This document shows positions 60,801 through 64,000 of a DNA stretch of 64,000 nucleotides, piece after piece (the first letter of the stretch is position 1; every line of letters starts with the position of its first letter). Under the pieces are notes generated by a model, which ran no database searches, had not been told where the DNA came from, and saw nothing but the letters and a program-made list of their open reading frames with translations. The stretch is from Acanthosepion esculentum (taxonomy: Eukaryota > Mollusca > Cephalopoda > Sepiida > Sepiidae), in assembly GCA_964036315.1 (NCBI GenBank), contig OZ038495.1:24090690-24154689 (forward strand). The letters are read 5' to 3'. The position numbers and the translations under genes were made by a program.

Positions 60801-62515
60801 AAGTTTCAACAGTTAGAAACAAAGAAAATAGTACTGAACTGTAATGCAATATCAGTCATCCTATATGGCAGTGAATGCTGGAACATTTCCTCACAGAACT
60901 AGAGGAAACCTGAAGCAACAGAAATGTGGCTATATAGAAGGATACTGAGAAAACAATGGACCCAAAATGCGAACAAATACGAAGTTCTAAAGACAATAGA
61001 AACAAAAAAGACACATACTTAATACCAAAAAGAGACTATTGAAATTTTTAGGATACATAATGAGGAAGGAGGGCTTGGAAAATTTGATACTCCCAAGACA
61101 GATTGAAAGCGAGAGGGACAAAGGAAAACAAAGTATAATCTATCTAGCGAAGTTGAGTAAATGGATAGCGGAACAAGATTTAGGAGAGACAACAAAAAGA
61201 TAAAATTTATTAAGAGTTACAAAGGACAGGAAATTGTGGAGAGCTATGATAGCCAATATCCTGAAGGAACATGGCACATAGAAGAATGAACGTGCGAATC
61301 TCAAACTTTGTTAAACATTAAATTCCATAACGAAAAAATTAGAATATCCATTTGAACAAGACCGCCATATTGCGATGAACGTGTGTTATCTCAGAGAGAC
61401 CTCGTACTGTGAACGCTCGACCCAGACCTCAAGTAGAACTCGTACACACGATCCATTGATAATGATACTTGACAAGTCCCTGCACCGCTTCAGTAAGTAC
61501 CTGACTACTGATATCCTATTTACAAGCGCCAGATCAGGTCGGAAAATAGAGTACAGCTGCCCAGTCCAAGTAGAGATTAAAAGCGCATGCGCGTCCTTTG
61601 TGCGTGATGAATTATTTTCTACCTTACAAGCCCTTTTCCCCAGACAAAACGTTACAGGCCTCTCGCTGCTTTGCTATTTTCATGGAAAGTGTTCAGACGA
61701 ACTATATTCCTTATTTCCACCATTCCTAATCTTCAGGACATGCCATGCTCATTCTTTCGTATTCCATTGGTGAGATTTAAGTTTCACTCAAGAAGCTTCT
61801 TTTAGAACCGAAATCCAAGGTGGGGATGTTATCCATTATACTACAAGCTTAACCTTTCTATTATGTTCTCCAAGCAAACCCACATGCTGTGCGTCTTACT
61901 CTGTAAGTACTCAGCCTTTTTTGTAAAAAAAGTTTGCAGTATCATCAAATTTATAAAGAGAAACGAAATTATTCTTACCAGTTGAACATTAGGATAAGAG
62001 ACCTTTTTCGAAGTACTGGAATCGTCAATATTTTCCAGAGCCTGACAGTCCGATCTTCGACAACCGATATTTCTATTTCTTCCGGTTTGTACCTGAAATC
62101 GCGCTTATTAACTTTGGCGATTTTATTCAAAATTTTTTCCGCTTCCTTTTCCTTTTTTACAGTTAGTAGCCAACGTGGCGACTCTGGTAACACCCTAAAA
62201 AAGAGTAATAACAAGAAAATAATCTTTTAGGCTGTTCAGAATGTCTTCGTTATTTGAAAAACGAGTTCTGTAGATTGTGAGATTGTATAGAATGACAGAT
62301 AAAAAAAGAGAAAATATTGAGAATTTGCTATATTAATTCTTACCAAATATAAAGTAATCCAGCCGGTATTGAGGGTAGAGAAACCAGTAGAAGGACCAGT
62401 CTCCAGTTTCGTATGTAATAAGCCAATAAGCAAAGGATAAAGTATCCAACTGTGCAATACAGTTGAATAATTATTGCAGCTTTAGTTCTGTTTTTTATTG
62501 ACGAAATTTCAGCTC
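51717..62515 (-). CDS. SLC22-type organic ion transporter, paralog 3 (partial: exons 5-10; 5' end off the right edge)
   Basis: Exons 62344-62515, 61979-62194, 56781-57007, 55895-56079, 53220-53374, 51717-51807 correspond to exons 5-10 of paralog 2 with the same phases. Hallmarks: GAEISSIKNRT, PESPRWLL, LLDRYGRKKMY, CELYPTCARN, TLGGGILAP in helix 11 and LPETNNKPI. All exons are open. Exons 1-4 (MKYEDVV to FGRK) were not found up to 64000. Differences from paralog 2: one extra codon in exon 8, exon 9 three codons shorter, and a longer acidic C-terminal tail of 29 residues after the last junction. Intron 6 carries an RTE LINE with a nested LTR element, and intron 9 a solo LTR. An expressed plasma-membrane transporter is likely but not shown. 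Confidence 0.9.
52037..52374. mobile_element. Solo LTR (338 bp) with 5-bp target duplication ATTTT
   Basis: Begins TGTTGAGAGG, ends TTCACAACA, so TGTTG...CAACA inverted ends. ATTTT at 52032-52036 and 52375-52379. A TATATATATTTTCC stretch near the middle. The matching place in paralog 2 intron 9 (about 16490-16515, TTCGCCTTAAAACTATTCTT) lacks it. Confidence 0.75.
52440..52950 (-). mobile_element. SINE-like composite flanked by 46-bp direct repeats
   Basis: AGTTACACCCAGTAAATATT...GGTTTG at 52440-52486 recurs diverged at 52904-52950. Between them, read on the minus strand, is a GC-richer body (52680-52890) and a 3' part with TTGTCGGCATTAAATAACCC, ACTGAGGTTGATATGCC and an AAAACAAAACAAACC tail, the same unit as the 111-bp array at 38766. 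The direct repeats are longer than normal LINE/SINE target duplications. Confidence 0.45.
53220..53374 (-). CDS. SLC22 paralog 3, exon 9
   Basis: RTLAAGRLGDSLPLL, helix 12 and LPETNNKPIEDNFDDVC. Acceptor TGTGTCAG|CGCACC, donor ATGAG|GTAACA, 155 bases. Confidence 0.9.
53375..53999 (-). other. Intron 8 of paralog 3, first part
   Basis: AT-rich; nothing recognised. Confidence 0.4.
54000..54430 (+). mobile_element. RTE-like LINE C-terminal fragment
   Basis: In broken frames: YGSECLKMS, RWFYRRMLRISWIKHVNNYE, GQLTFMNHIVRKKGLENLIL, TGQIKT, TYLASLSKWLVEHGLG, ATKEREYIANVLKGHE. This is the same C-terminal module as 60830-61290. In intron 8 of paralog 3. Confidence 0.65.
54431..55894 (-). other. Intron 8 of paralog 3, remainder
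   Basis: 54525-54660 aligns with paralog 2 intron 8. A short tandem duplicate GTGATAAGGT at about 55520-55542. No gene. Confidence 0.45.
55895..56079 (-). CDS. SLC22 paralog 3, exon 8
   Basis: Helix 10, CELYPTCARN and helix 11 (FATLGGGILAPNILYL). Acceptor AATTCAG|ATTTAC, donor CCTA|GTATGT, 185 bases (one codon more than paralog 2). Confidence 0.9.
56313..56373. repeat. Foldback: 28-bp imperfect arms with 4-base loop
   Basis: GTTACAGC...GGAACAGTGTGATAAC, loop TGTT, then GTTATCACAATGTTCC...GCTGTGAC. The inner 16-bp stem has one mismatch. In intron 7 of paralog 3. Confidence 0.85.
56781..57007 (-). CDS. SLC22 paralog 3, exon 7
   Basis: Helices 7-9 with LLDRYGRKKMY. Acceptor TTTTCAG|GTTTGT, donor AGAAG|GTAAGA, 227 bases. 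Confidence 0.92.
57008..58028 (-). other. Intron 6 of paralog 3, proximal part
   Basis: AT-rich. A B-box-like GAGTTCGATTCTC on the minus strand near 57723-57740 could be a SINE remnant, but no A box was placed. Confidence 0.35.
58034..58323. mobile_element. Solo LTR (290 bp) of the Gypsy family at 59022-60811, TSD GAAAC
   Basis: TGTTGTGGTGGGATCCACCT start, CTCAACA end; GAAAC at 58029-58033 and 58324-58328. Clearly related to both LTRs of the element at 59022-60811 but older: several substitutions and about 19 extra bases before the 3' end. The matching site in paralog 2 intron 6 (about 23915) is empty. Confidence 0.88.
58640..59016 (+). mobile_element. RTE-like LINE fragment, 5' piece (host of the nested LTR element)
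   Basis: In broken frames: GLIPHEI-DESADSKQRERQ, KVVKESEN, SSKCKLQNGDLKI, KFKYLRSVSTEDGKYNTEIR, TRIVVVKDAFLKVNKVSSRK. The LTR element splits the element just after RKIV; it resumes at 60817 with ETKKIVLNCNAISVILYGSE. Confidence 0.7.
59022..59291 (+). repeat. 5' LTR
   Basis: TGTTGTGG...TTTCAACA ends; TATA-like ACTATATAAATATGG at about 59063. Confidence 0.93.
59341..60414 (+). CDS. Ty3/Gypsy integrase (uninterrupted, 357 codons)
   Basis: Integrase inserts the cDNA copy of an LTR element into the genome. Visible parts: an HHCC zinc finger (HMGHPGI about residues 18-24; CKGC about 52-55), then the catalytic core with Asp in HIDFAGP (about 80), Asp in VSDNGTQF (about 137) and Glu in NGLAERF (about 173), the DD35E arrangement, followed by TTPPYHPRSNG. 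The C-terminus is basic (RRSGRKRKF, PKRKRY). No stop interrupts the frame. It opens without a clear ATG and probably was the 3' part of a pol polyprotein, so the real start is upstream in the lost region; expression from this copy is uncertain. Confidence 0.9.
   Translation: MRVVVPKKLQKRILRDFHMGHPGINRTKSLMRSFVYWKGMDVDIENMVHRCKGCALAAKAPPIVHKPWPKTDHPWTRLHIDFAGPVEDYYYLIVVDSFTKWPEVLRCKKPTSNTTTTFLHELFARFGVPECIVSDNGTQFTSEEFKEFCELYQINHITTPPYHPRSNGLAERFVDTLKRALKKASGVPTEKALQQFLQVYRITSNQRTQSNMAPAELMFARKIKSVFDKFLPGKNRVKNTMYTTRKRYTAAGEKVFFKCYRNNVEFWERGIVDKRIGDLIYIIKGPKNTRKRHQNQLKKCYVLEHEESIPDEEEDPIDVMYDIFQVEPPQNTPEPRRSGRKRKFTDPLDVNPKRKRY
60542..60811 (+). repeat. 3' LTR
   Basis: Same length and ends as the 5' LTR. 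The differences cluster near 60565 and 60613-60625. Confidence 0.93.
60817..61290 (+). mobile_element. RTE-like LINE fragment, 3' piece
   Basis: ETKKIVLNCNAISVILYGSE then CWNISSQN, and in later frames MWLYRRILRKQWT, RLLKFLGYIMRKEGLENLIL, KWIAEQDLGE, RKLWRAMIANILKEHGT and stop. Completes the LINE begun at 58640. Confidence 0.75.
61600..61940 (+). mobile_element. Jockey-like LINE fragment
   Basis: DELFSTLQALFPRQNVTGLS then LLCYFHGKCSDELYSLFPPF, corresponding to the LSHRRDVASLCLFYKYFHGN region of the copy at 28850. It ends near an A-rich stretch at 61924-61930. In intron 6 of paralog 3. Confidence 0.6.
61979..62194 (-). CDS. SLC22 paralog 3, exon 6
   Basis: PESPRWLLTVKKEKEAEK and the central cytosolic loop, ending in LILMFN and part of a Trp codon. 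Acceptor TTTTTAG|GGTGTT, donor CAACTG|GTAAGA, 216 bases. Confidence 0.92.
62344..62515 (-). CDS. SLC22 paralog 3, exon 5
   Basis: GAEISSIKNRTKAAI, then helices 5 and 6. Acceptor TTAACAG|GAGCTG, donor ATTTG|GTAAGA, 172 bases. Confidence 0.9.
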
Positions 62516-63012
62516 CTGTTAAATACAAGGTGAAATTTAAAGTACCAAAACACAAATTGATTAAATGCTTAAAATTTCAAAATTAGTTTAAAAACTCAAT
62601 ATGAACATCAAATGCAGAACAATGGTAAGCAAGTCGATCGCATTATTTTAATCCAGGATGATCTGTATCTCTCTTAATCTCTCAGCCTTAGTCAAAGTCT
62701 GTTAGAAGTTGGGGTCTATCACGCGTAACACTATTTAAATTCAACGCCTGAAACTATTTTAGACAGCTGCTGCTGATAAGCGTGGATTACTAGAAAAGAG
62801 GTTCGCCGCTGCATTATTAGATTTACTGACCACTGAAAATAGTCTATGCTCCATAATTAACGTAGCCACGTTCAAGCCGCGAAAGAATATAAATGGCCAG
62901 AAGTCAAGCAGAAAATTGTTTCTCTAAAAAGTATTTACGACAGTGTAAATGCCTGAGAATCCAAACTAGGTAAACTTCAGCAACCAGTAAATCATTACGA
63001 CTACCACATCAT

Positions 63013-63096
<84 letters not shown>

Positions 63097-63229
63097 GTAT
63101 AAGTTTCCATACACAATACTCATCGAATTCACTCTCGCGTGGTCATGTGTGACGTCATGAGCTGTGGTGCGATTTTCGCTTTCAGCGTCTGATATGCACG
63201 TGTTTATCGTTGCTTGGAAATCATCCATG
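62516..63229 (-). other. Intron 4 of paralog 3, part, with a (TA)n run
   Basis: Nothing recognised up to 63014. A (TA)n run ending in GTATGTATG occupies 63015-63101. Confidence 0.5.
63015..63101. repeat. (TA)n(TGTA)n microsatellite
   Basis: Pure TA run of about 35 units, then TGTA units. Confidence 0.95.
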
Positions 63230-63497
63230 TAAACAAAAACAGACTATCATCAATTTCTTGTTCGTGTATTGCTTAATATATTGTGTAATTGTCATCTTTG
63301 ATAATGGCTTATGTAAGCCGAAAGCTTAGATTGGATGAAAAAATATGTATCAATATTGTGATTTTCATTCTTCGTTTAATGATAATGTTATTAAGCTTAT
63401 CAGACGATATGAAAAGAATTTACATAGAATAAATCGACAACACTTGTCTATATTATTTAGTGAAACATGTATGAATGAAACAATGCTGTCTAAATAC

Positions 63498-63500
<3 letters not shown>
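63230..63500 (+). mobile_element. Copy B of the hammerhead-like short element
   Basis: A hairpin at 63306-63319 overlaps ATGGCTTATGTAAGCCGAAA (MAYVSRKLR). After a frame change the ORF reads MYQYCDFHSSFNDNVIKLIR and continues LSILFSETCMNETMLSKYT straight into a TA run encoding Tyr-Ile repeats. Strong match to copy A at 5836 and weaker match to copy C at 46750-47050. Confidence 0.45.
63298..63325 (+). ncRNA. Decayed hammerhead-like core
   Basis: TTGATAA in place of CTGATGA, then T, a GGCTT/AAGCC stem with ATGT loop, GAAAGC. The stem pair that is C-G in the copy at 46954 is U-A here, a compensatory change. The first box has two substitutions and is probably inactive. Confidence 0.3.

Positions 63501-63560
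<60 letters not shown>
63501..63560. repeat. (TA)n microsatellite
   Basis: A pure TA run between copy B and the LINE at 63570. Confidence 0.95.
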
Positions 63561-63562
<2 letters not shown>

Positions 63563-63565
63563 TTT

Positions 63566-64000
63566 AAGCGTATCACCCCCAAGCAAGGCTGGAGGCCACT
63601 ATCACGCAAGGGGTTATAGAAGGGTTGGAGGAAGAGCAGATAGGAGTGGTAAAGGAGAGGATGTGGAGAAAGAGAAAGACAGTGGATCGATCAAGGCAAG
63701 GGGGTAACAGAAGATTTGGAGCGAGAGCAGATAGGAATGAAAGGTGAAAGGATGTGGAGAAGGGAAGAGGATAGATCAAGGCAACTGGAGATGTCGATTG
63801 ACGTTACACTTAAATAGTTGGAGATTGTATTTGTCAGGGAAACAGTAATAGGGAAGGGAGTTCCACAGGCGAGATGTGCGAGACATGAAGCTATTGGAGT
63901 AGAAGAGACGTCTACATCTAACAGTTTCAACGGTGAAGGGGTGGGAACGGGATGCCAGAAAGGACCTTGGGCACTTTGAGATGGTGTATTTTTTAGCAAG
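63566..64000 (-). mobile_element. Jockey-like LINE 3' end (continues off the right edge)
   Basis: The minus strand reads KKYTISKCPRSFLASRSHPF, TVETVRCRRLFYSNSFMSRT, SRLWNSLPYYCFPDKYNLQL, FKCNVNRHLQLP, stop near 63776, then a 3' UTR ending CTTGCTTGGGGGTGATACGC. Very similar to 29100-29480, so both are recent copies of one family. Confidence 0.75.

Larger units (their letters stand above)
59022..60811 (+). mobile_element. Ty3/Gypsy LTR element, internally deleted, nested in an RTE LINE
   Basis: LTRs 59022-59291 and 60542-60811, both 270 bp, differ at about five positions by eye, so the insertion is recent. Target duplication GTTAG at 59017-59021 and 60812-60816. A TGGCGACGA primer-binding site starts at 59293, complementary to the 3' end of a serine tRNA (CUCGUCGCCA type). 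A G-rich tract lies just before the 3' LTR. The 1250-bp interior contains only an integrase ORF: gag, protease, reverse transcriptase and RNase H are missing, so the copy depends on relatives for movement. Confidence 0.93.

Noticed and set aside
61375..61773. A 132-codon open frame as a host gene
   Set aside because: Its C-terminal half matches the Jockey-like LINE; the N-terminal half has no recognisable domain.

Overview
The window looks like AT-rich, intron-rich animal DNA, most likely from a mollusc and probably a cephalopod such as an octopus. This is an inference. It rests on long introns with GT-AG junctions, abundant di- and trinucleotide microsatellites, several non-LTR retrotransposon families (RTE-like, Jockey-like, copies with an RVT zinc finger), and a tandem family of SLC22 organic-ion transporters of the kind expanded in molluscs. 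No bacterial-type gene organisation is present. || The only host genes I can support are three tandem SLC22-type transporter paralogs, all on the minus strand. Joining exons by splice phase gives one complete gene, paralog 2 (10 coding exons, 45209 down to 16068, 546 codons plus stop). Two partial genes flank it. Paralog 1 has exons 1-2 at 7628-7486 and 3273-3051 and continues off the left edge. Paralog 3 has exons 5-10 between 62515 and 51717, with its first four exons beyond the right edge. Equivalent exons have identical phases and nearly identical lengths, and flanks and introns are partly alignable, so the locus is a tandem segmental duplication with a unit of roughly 36-38 kb. || Layout: 1-7628 paralog 1 5' end, with an intronic LINE and a 29-bp minisatellite; 7629-16067 spacer with a conserved upstream block, a 1.5-kb 37-bp satellite, a 680-bp triplication and an RTE fragment; 16068-45209 paralog 2, its introns loaded with RTE, Jockey, L1/Tx1-like and Copia remnants and two solo LTRs; 45210-51716 spacer with a hammerhead-like element and RTE fragments; 51717-64000 paralog 3 with two solo LTRs, a Ty3/Gypsy element nested in an RTE LINE, and a LINE entering from the right edge. 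|| The most interesting non-host signals are: a repeated short element in which a hammerhead-like RNA motif overlaps the start of a short ORF that runs into a TA/CA microsatellite; an LTR element that kept only an intact integrase; an element with about 100-bp inverted repeats and a tRNA-like promoter inside an RTE copy; and satellites expanded in one paralog but present as a single unit at the matching place in another.
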